Of a DNA stretch of 64,000 nt, positions 10,360 through 19,620 are shown piece by piece. Both the position numbers and the translations under genes were made by a program. The stretch's first letter is position 1. Every line of letters begins with the position of its first letter. The DNA is from Chondrosia reniformis (Eukaryota; Porifera; Demospongiae; Chondrillida; Chondrillidae): positions 4,309,401-4,373,400 of the forward strand of contig OX359198.1 in NCBI GenBank assembly GCA_947172415.1, given 5' to 3'. The notes beneath the pieces were generated by a model that was given only the letters and a program-made list of their open reading frames with translations, made no database searches and had not been told where the DNA came from.

Positions 10360-11870
10360 ATTTCGTGTTTTATAGTATGGTTAATGACCATTGCAAGCTG
10401 TAGACTGAGAACCGTCATGGTTTAGTTTTTAAAATCTACATATCGTAAGGCCTTTTCACACCGGCAAACTGAATGCGTATTGATGCGCATTAACCATTTG
10501 CAGTGTGAAAAGGCCTTAAAACATGCCGTACACGTAGTAGAAGGTAGGGTAATGCCATTTGAATTTTTGTTTTGGTATTTTTGTTTATATGACAATGTAA
10601 TGACTTTTACTATAGCAACGTGTGTGTGTAGTCGTGTGCGTTATTAAGGGAAATGGGTATACTGTCAAATAAAAGTAGTTTTTGATTAGCTACATGTACT
10701 AATCTATTTCATTTTACATCTTTTTGACCCATCTCTATGATCAACTCTGTTAGAAATTGTATATTACCCTAATAGCCCTATGGATTGGCCATATGCATGT
10801 AATGATGGAGTTGACTTGAGGTTAATCATCTGTAATTGTTGAATCCTTGAAGCCATATTATGCAGATGTAAAGGAAAGGTCATTTTGATTTTATTACAAA
10901 TAATGCAATTTCATAACCACAACTATTTAAACTGAGAACTGAAGCAATTAAAGTTTAATATATCTAATTGCTATTGTCTGTGAAGCCATAAATCAATACA
11001 GATGATGATATTATGGGACATAGGTATTATTGATATTAAGCATAAATGCACATCATGACCACAGTTATAGATGCTATATATGCATGTGTGATGCACAATG
11101 AACAGGTATGTCTATGTATCTTAAGACCACATTTTCTAAGGAGAAGTTTTTAGGCTTGTTTTGTCAATAACAGGGTTCATCAGTTTATTCTTAATAACCC
11201 AGCAGAAGTCAAATGAATTAGTTTGAGGTACTAGTTCTTCTGTTAGTGCTCTGTTATTCCATAATTGCTGTCCACCTAGGTACATATAGCCCAAGTACAA
11301 TGAGGGATGCATGGAAGGTGATATACAGGATATGGTGATGTGGGTTGTCTTGTCAATATGTCTTCTGTTCTATATATACATCTATTGCGTATATAATCAT
11401 TCTTGTGTTGTGTACATGTAGTATTATATATTTAAGATGTATACGTATGCATAAGTATAGAAAACATAAATAATATGGCATTTTAATCAATGATGTTGAT
11501 ACAAATAATTTTGAGAAATATATAAAATCATGTATTAATCAATGCATTTTTTTGTAATTTATCTAGTGAGTTCTGTATACATGCATAGATCTTCATCTGA
11601 GTCCTCATTATCATAACTGCTGATATAATTAATTGGCCAGGGCCAAGGCCCCTCTGGCATTGGAGAGGCTGAGTTTTCTCACTCTTCTCTTTTTAATTGC
11701 TCCTGGTCAGATTGATTGTGTACAGGCTTAAATTCTTCTAAACATTCTTTCTTCTTTTTAGGCTACAAAAATGACATATCTTTATTGGTTGAAAACTGAT
11801 TTTATATTGATACCTAGGCTATTGTAAGCAATTTAAAATTTCATGGTTTCACAAAATTACGTATTAGTTA
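10360..11870. other. No gene seen; contains one short MITE
   Basis: AT-rich sequence without convincing coding frames. The only structure is the inverted repeat at 10446-10518. Confidence 0.5.
10446..10518. repeat. Short MITE / hairpin
   Basis: TAAGGCCTTTTCACACCGGC at 10446 is mirrored by GCAGTGTGAAAAGGCCTTA ending 10518, flanking about 28 bases with repeated TGCGTATTGATGCGCATTA. It has the size and symmetry of a miniature inverted-repeat element. Confidence 0.65.
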
Positions 11871-11878
11871 TAATATGG

Positions 11879-12280
11879 TGCTGAGGTGTATGTGGGTTTT
11901 ATACGTATGAGTCGCAAGGGGGCATTAGTGCCCAAGGGTGAGTATGTATATAAACCCATATACACCAAAACACTGTGGTATGAGTGATATATACTCTGTC
12001 GCTTGTTATCGTTATTTTGGTGGGACTTTCAGGATGGCTTATCCAGCGTCTGCTTGGTTTTGCTTTAACACTGACGACTTCATAGAATGTTCTTGCCCTG
12101 ACTACTCCAACTGTCCTAAATGTAAGGAGAATTGTCCACTCCAAGAAGAAACATCTTATATTAGTTTATCATATTTGGGCAGGGATATAATAGGATTTAA
12201 GAAGCCGATGTAGTATATAGCTACTTAAATCCTGTTATATCATGGTTACGAAATTTTAATACAGGCAGTTGCCCCGGCAA
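11879..12280 (+). repeat. Hairpin-Cys-rich-hairpin repeat, copy 1
   Basis: First hairpin: arms GCTGAGGTGTATGTGGGTTT and AAACCCATATACACC. Second hairpin: GATATAATAGGATTTAAG against CTTAAATCCTGTTATATC. Between them lies a Cys-rich frame (see 11980-12213). The right end reads GTTGCCCCGGCAA. Two more copies exist at 15039-15452 (same strand) and 32311-32684 (opposite strand). Confidence 0.75.
11980..12213 (+). CDS. Cys-rich small ORF inside the hairpin repeat (77 aa)
   Basis: ATG at 11980 (MSDIYSVACYRYFGGTF), stop at 12211-12213. The core is FIECSCPDYSNCPKCKENCP, with six cysteines in a C-x-C-x5-C-x2-C-x4-C-like array that suggests metal binding. The same core is readable in the other two copies, where three of the five base differences I count are synonymous. 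Copies 2 and 3 carry a TAG (SG-stop-F) where this copy has SAW. Whether it is translated is unknown; it could be an old ORF carried by a repeat. Confidence 0.4.
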   Translation: MSDIYSVACYRYFGGTFRMAYPASAWFCFNTDDFIECSCPDYSNCPKCKENCPLQEETSYISLSYLGRDIIGFKKPM

Positions 12281-12284
12281 TGAA

Positions 12285-13090
12285 GTATATATTGGAGATA
12301 TAAGCTTTTGAAAATATAACAATGGAAGTGTAACTAAAATCTAGGTATAATGGAATTCATTTATGATTGCACAATCAAGCAGGTGATGTCTGCATCCATA
12401 AGTACACAAACAATGGTCAACAGTTGGAAGTCGATTATCTGAATTTGTCAGGACTGGCAGCCTTACGAGTCTTTAAACTCCAACTACTTGTTTTTAAAGA
12501 TTTTTTAGTGTACATACAAATATATCATTTATAGTCTACTAAAGTAATCATTGTCTGTTTCTGCTTTCTTTGATCATTAGAACTATTCTCTTTTTCTTAT
12601 TACAGTTACCAGCTGTAGCCATAACTAAATTATTAGTAGTGTTGGGGGATCGCCGACGGCGGGTTAATCGAAGTTTTCTGATGCAATTTAAACTCACTGT
12701 TTCTTCTGATTCTTGAACATTTGTATATTGTGTTGATGTTCTTTTCTATAATTAGTGAAGCATTTTAGAATATGAAAGGATTATATTCATTGTCTGCAAT
12801 TGTTGTATACATTACGAATACAGTAAGTATATATTAAGCATACTAAAGTTTGCTTAATAGTTATAGCTTGCTCCTGTGGACCTTCCTTAGCATTTTCGGC
12901 CATAATTTAGCAGGCGAATAGTACTCTCCCGTTGACTATTTATATATATATATATATATAGCTAAAATATATAGTAGGAAGCGGAATAGGAAATGTATGT
13001 ACGTATTATCATAGACTAACCAACATATGTTGGTAAGTCTATGGTATAAATGACTGATTAGAAAAGAGATTTTGTATACGTATATCTAGC
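12285..13090. other. No gene seen
   Basis: AT-rich sequence with a TA dinucleotide run at about 12941-12960 and a small G+C patch near 12645-12665 (GGGGGATCGCCGACGGCGGG). No coding frame with splice sites was convincing. Confidence 0.5.
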
Positions 13091-13095
13091 TGTTG

Positions 13096-13204
13096 ATGAT
13101 GAGTAAGCCCGAGGATACTCCTAAGTCAGATCTAGAGAAGGAGGAGGAAGAAGTAAGAATCCAAGTCGACCTCAAATTGATCATGAACCAAAAGTATTTG
13201 ACAC
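13096..13204 (+). CDS. Possible first exon of an unknown gene
   Basis: The frame MMSKPEDTPKSDLEKEEEEV continues to a strong donor (ACAC/GTAAGT at 13205), leaving phase 1. It is charged and Lys/Glu-rich. No in-phase partner exon was established, partly because a repeat begins just downstream at 13255. Confidence 0.3.
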
Positions 13205-13254
13205 GTAAGTATAGGTACAACCTAAAAATAAAAATTATAAATGTTTGCGTTTTT

Positions 13255-13783
13255 TATTTTAGCTGTAGTTCTCCAACATTGAAGTATAAATTACAGATTT
13301 AAGAAACGTTTCGAAGTTACTACATTGGATATGATAGTTGAATATAGTTAAGCTTTTTTACTGCAGTAGAGCGAACTTGATTTCGGTTCGTAGATGTAGA
13401 CCTTCCTCAGCCAATAGTAATTAATATTCAACTATCATATATCAAACGTAGTAGTAAACCTTTACTCTGTTGTTACATTGGATATATTGTTTTGAAACCC
13501 TTTTTTGATAGTCTTTCTCATTAAAAAAGCAACGGCGTCATAGAATTTATTTTCAATTTTTGAATGTATTTTAATTGTAACTGCAATGATGAGTCGAGAA
13601 ATCAGAACCAAAACTTTTACACCAGGTAAAGCATTCTACTTTTTTGGGCACCGTAGGCACCCCTATATAATTTTCAGAAATTATGTTAACGTATATGACT
13701 TCCTGTTCGTAATATGTTAAAAAATGCCCGACGTTCGGTTGGCTTTCCGTTTTCTAGCTTAAAATTAGCTTTCTCTTCCTTAT
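13255..13783 (+). repeat. 0.5 kb direct repeat, copy A
   Basis: Near-identical over its length to 14353-14885, sharing AGTTCTCCAACATTGA, CTTCCTCAGCCAATAGTAAT and GTATATGACTTCCTGTTC. On the minus strand it contains CTGAGGAAGGTCTAC...GAACCGAAAT, a layout like a degenerate hammerhead core. This copy also has ATGATGAGTCGAGAAATC with a GTAAAG donor near 13627. Confidence 0.8.
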
Positions 13784-13807
13784 AGCGTAGAATATTGAAC
13801 AAACGAA

Positions 13808-13910
13808 ATGGATTTTAAAACCAACCTTACTAACGTAAAGCTCGTGCAAAAATGTTTTCTGCAAGATATAGTCTTGAAATTGATGGCAATCAAGCAACGA
13901 CTGGAATCGG
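13808..13910 (+). CDS. Possible exon, unknown
   Basis: ATG at 13808 opens MDFKTNLTNVKLVQKCFLQD and stays open to TCGG/GTAACAG at 13911. The composition is protein-like with an amphipathic helix. It lies between the two 0.5 kb repeats. No downstream partner was confirmed; 15583-15791 is a candidate. Confidence 0.3.
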
Positions 13911-14352
13911 GTAACAGAACCAGCAAGTAGTTTGAGTTTTGAGGGGGCGTCAGGCACACCACGAGTTTTTTAAACTTGAAATGCTTGTTTCTAATATAGA
14001 CAAGTGAGATTATAATATAGATTGACTCTTGATTATCTATGGTTAATGTTGGTTTGAGGTTTACAGGCACAGTTTTTTGATGCCCATATCTAAATTTTGT
14101 GTGCTAAGTGTGGCTAAAATTTGTAACAGACAATGAGGGTATCTTTCCTTTATCTTTAAGGGGCAATGATGAGGCATGTACTTCAATGTAGGTAACTTAG
14201 TAGATGCATGAATTGGTTGGAATGTTTTCTTTATTAATGGCCCTGAGATCGAGTTAGGATAATGTCCATTGTGTTGAAATTACAACAACTATATATAGTT
14301 AAAACTTTCCTTCGGAAAACATGATTGCCTTTTTGCAATGTAAGCTATATAC

Positions 14353-14885
14353 TTAAGCTATAGTTCTCCAACATTGACGTATTAATTACAGATTTAAGAA
14401 ACTTTTTGAAGGACTACATTGGATATGGTAGTTGAATATAGATAAGTGTTTTTACTGCAGTAGAGTGAACTTGAATAATTTTGGTTCATAGACCTTCCTC
14501 AGCCAATAGTAATTAATATTCAACTATCATATATCAAATGTAGCAATAAACCTTTACTCTGTTGTTACATTGCATGGATATATTGTTTTGAAAACCCTTT
14601 TTTGATAATCTTTCTCATCAAAAAATGCAACAGCGTCATAGAATTTATTTTCAGTTTTTGCATGTATTTTAATCGTAACTGCATATGAGTACTTGAGAAA
14701 TCAAAACCAAAACCTCTACACCTGGTAAAGCATTCTACTTTTTGGGGCACTGTAGGTACCCCTATATAGTTTTCAGAAATTATGTTAACGTATATGACTT
14801 CCTGTTCATAACCTTGTATAATATGTCAAAAATGGCAGATGTTGGGTTGGCTTTTGTTTTCTAGCTTAAAATCAGCTTTCTCTTA
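14353..14885 (+). repeat. 0.5 kb direct repeat, copy B
   Basis: Second copy of 13255-13783, about 1.1 kb downstream in the same orientation, with scattered substitutions and small indels. The ATGATGAG of copy A has decayed here. Confidence 0.8.
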
Positions 14886-15038
14886 AAATTTGGAAATGGG
14901 ATGTTAAGACCTAAAACATATCTGGTTTACACCTCGTTCTTAATTCAACTTCCTATTGACTGGATCAAAATCTTGCTTCTGCTTCTGCTATGCTTGGTAA
15001 TATATAATAAGCTATATATATAAGCATTAGTTATACCA

Positions 15039-15452
15039 CGGCGCTGAGGTGTATATGGGTTTATAGGTATGAGTCACGAGGGCACATAGTGCCCGAGGGC
15101 GAGTATGTATGTAAACCCATATACACCAAAGCACCATGGTAAAAGTGATATATACTCCTTCGCTTCTTATTGTTATTTTGGCGGGACTTTCTTGATGGCT
15201 CATCTGGCGTCTGGTTAGTTTGGCTTAAATGCTGACGACTTTATTGAATGCTCTTGCCCTGACTACTCCAACTGTCCTAAATGTAAGGACAATTGTCCAA
15301 CCTCCAAGTAGAAACGTCTTAGTTTACCATATTTGGGCAGGGGTATAACAGGATTTAAGAATCTGATGGCAGAATATAGCTTCTTAAATCCTGTTATACC
15401 CCAGTTACGAAATATATACACATGCGGTTGCCCCGGCAACTGGGTATATACT
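15039..15452 (+). repeat. Hairpin-Cys-rich-hairpin repeat, copy 2
   Basis: Both hairpins are nearly perfect here: GGTGTATATGGGTTTATA against TAAACCCATATACACC, and GGTATAACAGGATTTAAGAA against TTCTTAAATCCTGTTATACC. The Cys-rich core (ECSCPDYSNCPKCKDNCP) is readable but preceded by an in-frame TAG. Confidence 0.75.
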
Positions 15453-15582
15453 ATAATTAAGTTGTATATGGTTTTAAAATGATTGAATGTAATATAATTG
15501 TGGTACAGTTTAACTACAGACTAAGCCACTATAGAGTCTTTCAGCTCATAAAGGGTTAACTTGTGGTTGCTGTGTTCTTATA

Positions 15583-15791
15583 GATCTTCATTTTTAGCTC
15601 TGGATCCATCCATGGCTCTAATAATAGGACAAGTGATCATGAGGATGATAAATTTACGGATAATGAAAATGAAAAAAAATGGTGATGATAGAAATTATGG
15701 AGATAATTGGAAACCAGAATCTGATGATTTTGATATAAATATAGATTGGGATGAATTTGAAGAAGATTGGGATGAAGAGGACAATCATTAA
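15583..15791 (+). pseudogene. Acidic C-terminal exon, frame broken in an A8 run
   Basis: After a TTATAG acceptor the first frame reads SGSIHGSNNRTSDHEDDKF; then, across AAAAAAAA near 15672, the frame changes to NGDDRNYGDNWKPESDDF and ends DEFEEDWDEEDNH before TAA at 15789-15791. Both halves are strongly acidic, so they probably were one tail. A one-base length change in the A-run explains the break. Its parent gene is unknown. Confidence 0.4.
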
Positions 15792-15956
15792 GTCTATAGT
15801 AATTATATAATGCATGAGGATTTCCTTTTTACTTATAATATAGGCAAAAATTAACCATATAGTTTATTGATCTTAATATGTAATAACATGGAAACATTTG
15901 ATTTGTATTATGTACATGCATACACGTATATATATGAAGTGATAGGGCGTTCATTA

Positions 15957-16285
15957 TAAAAAAATAAGTTTATTGGAGCTATTAGCAACAAAATTGAGCT
16001 AGATTGAACGTTTCGACCCGTAGGTCTTCATCAGCAGTAATGAGGAATAGGATTACAGAGTTGGTTTAAATAGAGGAGAGGTGACAGGAGTTGAAAAATT
16101 GAATAGGATAAAAATAATTAAAGTAGAATAAAAATCTTGCCAAAATGAAAAAATTAATTGTTAGTGTTAGTTGAAGGTATGATGTCATTCCAGATGGGGT
16201 CAAGAGACATGCCTTGGTCCAAGTTCATGCATCTGCTGGTTTGGATGTACATAGCTTCTTTGATCTTTTTTCTTGTCTTATGTTG
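15957..16285 (-). repeat. Penelope-like element, left inverted arm
   Basis: Complement of 17077-17404 with few mismatches, running from AAAAAATAAGTTTATTGGAG to GTCTTATGTTG. Confidence 0.85.
16000..16041 (-). ncRNA. Hammerhead-ribozyme-like core (left arm)
   Basis: On the minus strand: CTGATGA (16028-16034), then GACC-TACG-GGTC as stem II, then GAAAC. This is the layout of the hammerhead catalytic core, with one additional A between CUGAUGA and stem II and the very short stem III described for Penelope-element hammerheads. Stem I pairing is weak by eye. Confidence 0.5.
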
Positions 16286-16314
16286 GAGATTAGGAGATGC
16301 ACCTCCAAAGAGAA

Positions 16315-16719
16315 AAACAGCAACTACATCCAAAGGTATTGCGAGCCCTGGATCAAGAGGAGTTCAGACAAATGGAGAAATGGATTAATGAATATGAAGA
16401 GAGATGCTATCATGAATGCCGGGAAAAACAACTAAACAAGTTTGACACTCTCAGCTCAGGACAGCTACCATTCTTGGATGTCCTCGTCAAGAGGAAAGGA
16501 AGCAACCTAACCACAAGTGTCTACAGGAACCCGACCTCCACTGTCAGCTATCTCAATTACCAGTCTAACCACCACCCAGCCATCAAACTCGGGACAATCA
16601 CCTGTCTGAAGAAGAGAGCACACAACATATGTTCACAAGAGAACCTACAGGAGGAACTACAACATTTACAGAGTGTCTTCGAAAAGAGTGGCTACCCTAG
16701 GACCAGCAGACCCAAGTAA
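16315..16719 (+). pseudogene. Penelope-type reverse transcriptase, C-terminal fragment
   Basis: The frame contains SSGQLPFLDVLVKRKGSNLT, then VYRNPTSTVSYLNYQSNHHP and a Cys/Arg-rich tail (LKKRAHNICSQ), ending KSGYPRTSRPK. PFLDV and VYRxPT..YL.Y.S.HP are characteristic of the region after the RT palm in Penelope-like elements. The palm itself is absent. It is followed after a frame change by the GIY-YIG domain. Confidence 0.75.
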
Positions 16720-16806
16720 AGAGGATAAGAAGATTCTGAGCCTATACCACACATCAGAGGCCTCAGTGAGAATCTACAAAGAACCTGCAGACCTCTGGGC
16801 ATCATA

Positions 16807-17204
16807 GTGGTACACAAGTCCAACAGAACACTCAGGTCCATCCTAATGAAGGTCAAGACACCAATCAGCAGAGACCAAGCCAAGGGAGTCATTTACAGGA
16901 TCCCATGCGAATGTGGCCAAGAGTACATTGGAGAAACATCAAAAAGTATTCATGAAAGAATAGCTGAGCATAGGAGATCAGTTAGGAGAGGCGACACAAA
17001 CAACTCAATAGCTGTACATGTCAAAACAACAGATCACATCATCAAATTGGAAAATGCTGAGGTACTCTAGAGAGAACAACATAAGACAAGAAGAAAGATC
17101 AAAGAAGCTATGTACATCCAAACCAGCAGATGCATGAACTTGGACCAAGACATGTCTCTTGACCCAATCTGGAATGACATCATACCTTCAGCTAACACTA
17201 ACAA
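16807..17204 (+). pseudogene. GIY-YIG endonuclease domain of the Penelope-like element
   Basis: The frame reads GVIYRIPCECGQEYIGETSK, then IHERIAEHRRSVRR, then NSIAVHVKTTDHIIK. GVIYRIPC...EYIGET stands for the GIY and YIG strands; the Arg in HERIAEH is the catalytic arginine position. A TAG interrupts at 17068-17070 (AEVL-stop-REQHKTRR), then the tail continues to SANTNN. In Penelope-like elements this enzyme nicks target DNA to prime reverse transcription. Confidence 0.8.
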
Positions 17205-17404
17205 TTAATTTTTTCATTTTGGCAAGATTTTTATTCTACTTTAATTATTTTTATCCTATTCAATTTTTCAACTCCTGTCACCTCTCCTCTATTTAAACCA
17301 ACTCTGTAATCCTATTCCTCATTACTGCTGATGAAGACCTACGGGTCGAAACGTTCAATCTAGCTCAATTTTGTTGCTGATAGCTCCAATAAACTTATTT
17401 TTTC
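17077..17404 (+). repeat. Penelope-like element, right arm (3' end)
   Basis: Forward copy of the terminal repeat: the last codons of GIY-YIG, the 3' non-coding region, the hammerhead-like core, and AATAAA at about 17388. Confidence 0.85.
17321..17362 (+). ncRNA. Hammerhead-ribozyme-like core (right arm)
   Basis: CTGATGA at 17328-17334, one A, GACC-TACG-GGTC hairpin, GAAAC at 17348-17352, then GTTC. Identical to the left-arm copy. In Penelope-like elements such motifs are thought to process element RNA. The palindromic ACGU after GAA would allow a dimer-type stem III. Confidence 0.55.
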
Positions 17405-17409
17405 ACGTA

Positions 17410-18285
17410 TATATATATGTTTTGCTTATTGTAATATTATTTTTATATATATTATGTAGAAAAATTGCAAACTAAGGTGATGGATATTTATTAATGTGCC
17501 ATGCATGAGCAAAACATACTAGCAAATAAATATCATGCAGCTCTATACAGAACAAAATAGAATGAAAATAAAAAATGTATAAGGCAGAGCAACATTAAGT
17601 CAGTGAAAATGATGAGTCTATATAGAAAACTCTTGTCCTGCATCCCCTCCAGAATTCTTCACACTCCTATATAGGGATAAGTGGGAACAGTATAAAAGGA
17701 TAGCAATACAAAACATGCAAATTTTGATATTAGATTTTGTGTCTAGGTGTGGAGAAGAAAGTATACATATATATGTGAGTGCCACCAGTAGAAATCACAG
17801 AAAAGTGGTCTTAGGTATTTATGCATGGGAACTGAATGACTGTCATATATTTTTGATATGGTATGAAAAAGAGCTTGGATCATTTATAATTATCATATAG
17901 CCAATATAAATGCTTACATTGATTGTCTTCAAGATAGAATTACAAGGTTTTCCTTTGGGTAGTTTAGGTTCTCCAAAATCTTTCACTATATGGTGGGGGA
18001 TTTTGGAGAACCTCTGCATAAAAAGTACATATGATGCCTATACACACAATACTATATATTGTAGATTTTTGAATAACAGTATTAGTGCATAAATGGATGC
18101 CATGCACCTTTTAATTCTTTATTGGGTCACTGTACTAGTATATATATATATCTTTATCTGTATAATATGCTAGTGATAAGCTTTTTAATTATATTTAATA
18201 TACACTGTTGATATGTTACAAAGAAATTATTTAAGTAGACATTTTATAAAAGCTATATTCAATTTAATTCAATTCAATATTAGAG
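17410..18285. other. No gene seen
   Basis: AT-rich with short TA runs; a weak inverted pair TCTCCAAAATC / GATTTTGGAGAACC occurs near 17970-18012. Confidence 0.45.
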
Positions 18286-18289
18286 TACT

Positions 18290-19050
18290 AGTGTGGCACT
18301 AGGACTCAATGCGGTCCAATACAGCACTATATATACACAGCAAACAAATCACCACCAGTCCTTGACAATCTTTTTTATCATTGACAACTTTAGCTTCTTC
18401 TCTAAATCCTTATTCCATTCTTCTCTCACTTTCTATCATGCAGAACTCTCCAGCATTCAGTTCAGTTCCACCTCCGATATGTTTTTCACCTGCTCAGCAC
18501 CCACCTTCTGCCAACCAATCTCCCTACAACAATTAATCATCTTCGAATCTTCATCCAATTTCCCTTTGCCATGCCTCCACTGCCACTCTTCCCAATAGCC
18601 TCCCATCATATACACCTTGCTTAACAACACTCTGAACCAAGAAATAGTGCAACGTAATCTTGCCAACCACACCACTGGGAGATCCCCCATTTGTAATAAT
18701 AATGACACTCTAGGGTACAAGGTTCCAATGCCAAAGAACTTATGCAATGCCTTCAGTTGTATCTACTCCAAAGCCTCTAGATTCCAAAAGCACCCCCAAA
18801 TCTCAGCTCCAGAATGAGAACTGATCAGCTTCTTGAACACCCTGATACCTACATCACCCACTTCCACTCTGCACCACTGACATCAAGCCCCCAGAACCTT
18901 CTTCCCTGCCACCACCTTGTCTTGTACTATATCCTTAAGGTCCGAGAGCTCATCCATCACAGAGCCCAAGTACTTGTAACAGCTCACCATTGGAATCTTC
19001 TTGCCATCCACCATGTACCTTATCTCGATTCTTATCTGATTCTTCTTCCT
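18290..19050 (-). pseudogene. Non-LTR reverse transcriptase C-terminal remnant
   Basis: Minus-strand reading gives VDGKKIPMVSCYKYLGSVMD, then KKLISSHSGAEIWGCFWNLE, then FFGIGTLYPRVSLLLQMGDL, with stops between (after KVLGA and after LEALE). YKYLG after a short strand is the hallmark following the RT palm in LINE-type elements, and the helical region afterwards is usual for their C-terminal part. The palm with its catalytic aspartates is not present. It abuts the Helitron at about 19060, so one element may have inserted next to or into the other. Confidence 0.65.
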
Positions 19051-19066
19051 GATATGCTATATATAA

Positions 19067-19528
19067 TTATAATATAGAACGAACAACTTCAAAATGATTT
19101 AGTGGATGTTGAAGGTATATTGACATTTGACTGAAATTGTCTACTATAACATTATCAAGGGCATGGGGACAATATCTTGCCCACATTTTACTAGGTACAT
19201 CATATGACAGTACACTTGTCTGTAATAAATGAGAAAACACCACTATCTCTACATAAGTGCCCCAAGTTTTATCTTTATCCATTTGGGTTTTGTAAATGTA
19301 TTCATTTACACTGGTTTCAGTTATATGAGCACCAATTAATAGATGGCCCTTAGTGTACATGTGACTGATAATTGTCTCACGTATTTTCATATGTTGGTTT
19401 TCTACTCCTGTTAAAACATAAGAAAAAGATCTAAATAGACAATTTCCATCTCCTTGAATGTGTTTGATGTTATATGGATTAGGAGGACCAAGAGGGGTGT
19501 TAGGACTACCAGGAGAGACTCTAGCCAT
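19067..19528 (-). pseudogene. OTU-type cysteine protease domain of the Helitron protein
   Basis: The frame starts MARVSPGSPNTPLGPP and contains HIQGDGNCLFRSFSYVLTG, the catalytic D-G-N-C block of OTU proteases, and near the end NHFEVVRSIL, which supplies the histidine. OTU domains cleave ubiquitin-like conjugates; in Helitrons they sit near the C-terminus of the replicase. It directly follows the helicase frame with about 90 bases between, so it was probably continuous with it. Confidence 0.75.
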
Positions 19529-19620
19529 CTTTCTAAATGAAAGCTTAAGTTTTGAGCATGCATTACATCTCCACTCTTCACTTACTTGGAAGTATTTTAA
19601 TGGACTTCTATTAATGTTTA

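Larger units (their letters stand above)
15957..17404 (+). mobile_element. Truncated Penelope-like element with inverted terminal arms
   Basis: Inverted arms of about 329 bp (15957-16285 and 17077-17404) enclose the end of a reverse transcriptase and a GIY-YIG endonuclease. The left arm is an inverted copy of the element 3' end, including the last GIY-YIG codons. Inverted or tandem terminal copies with 5' truncation are typical of Penelope-like elements. Both arms carry a hammerhead-like core. The N-terminal and central RT are missing, so this copy cannot be autonomous. Confidence 0.85.
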
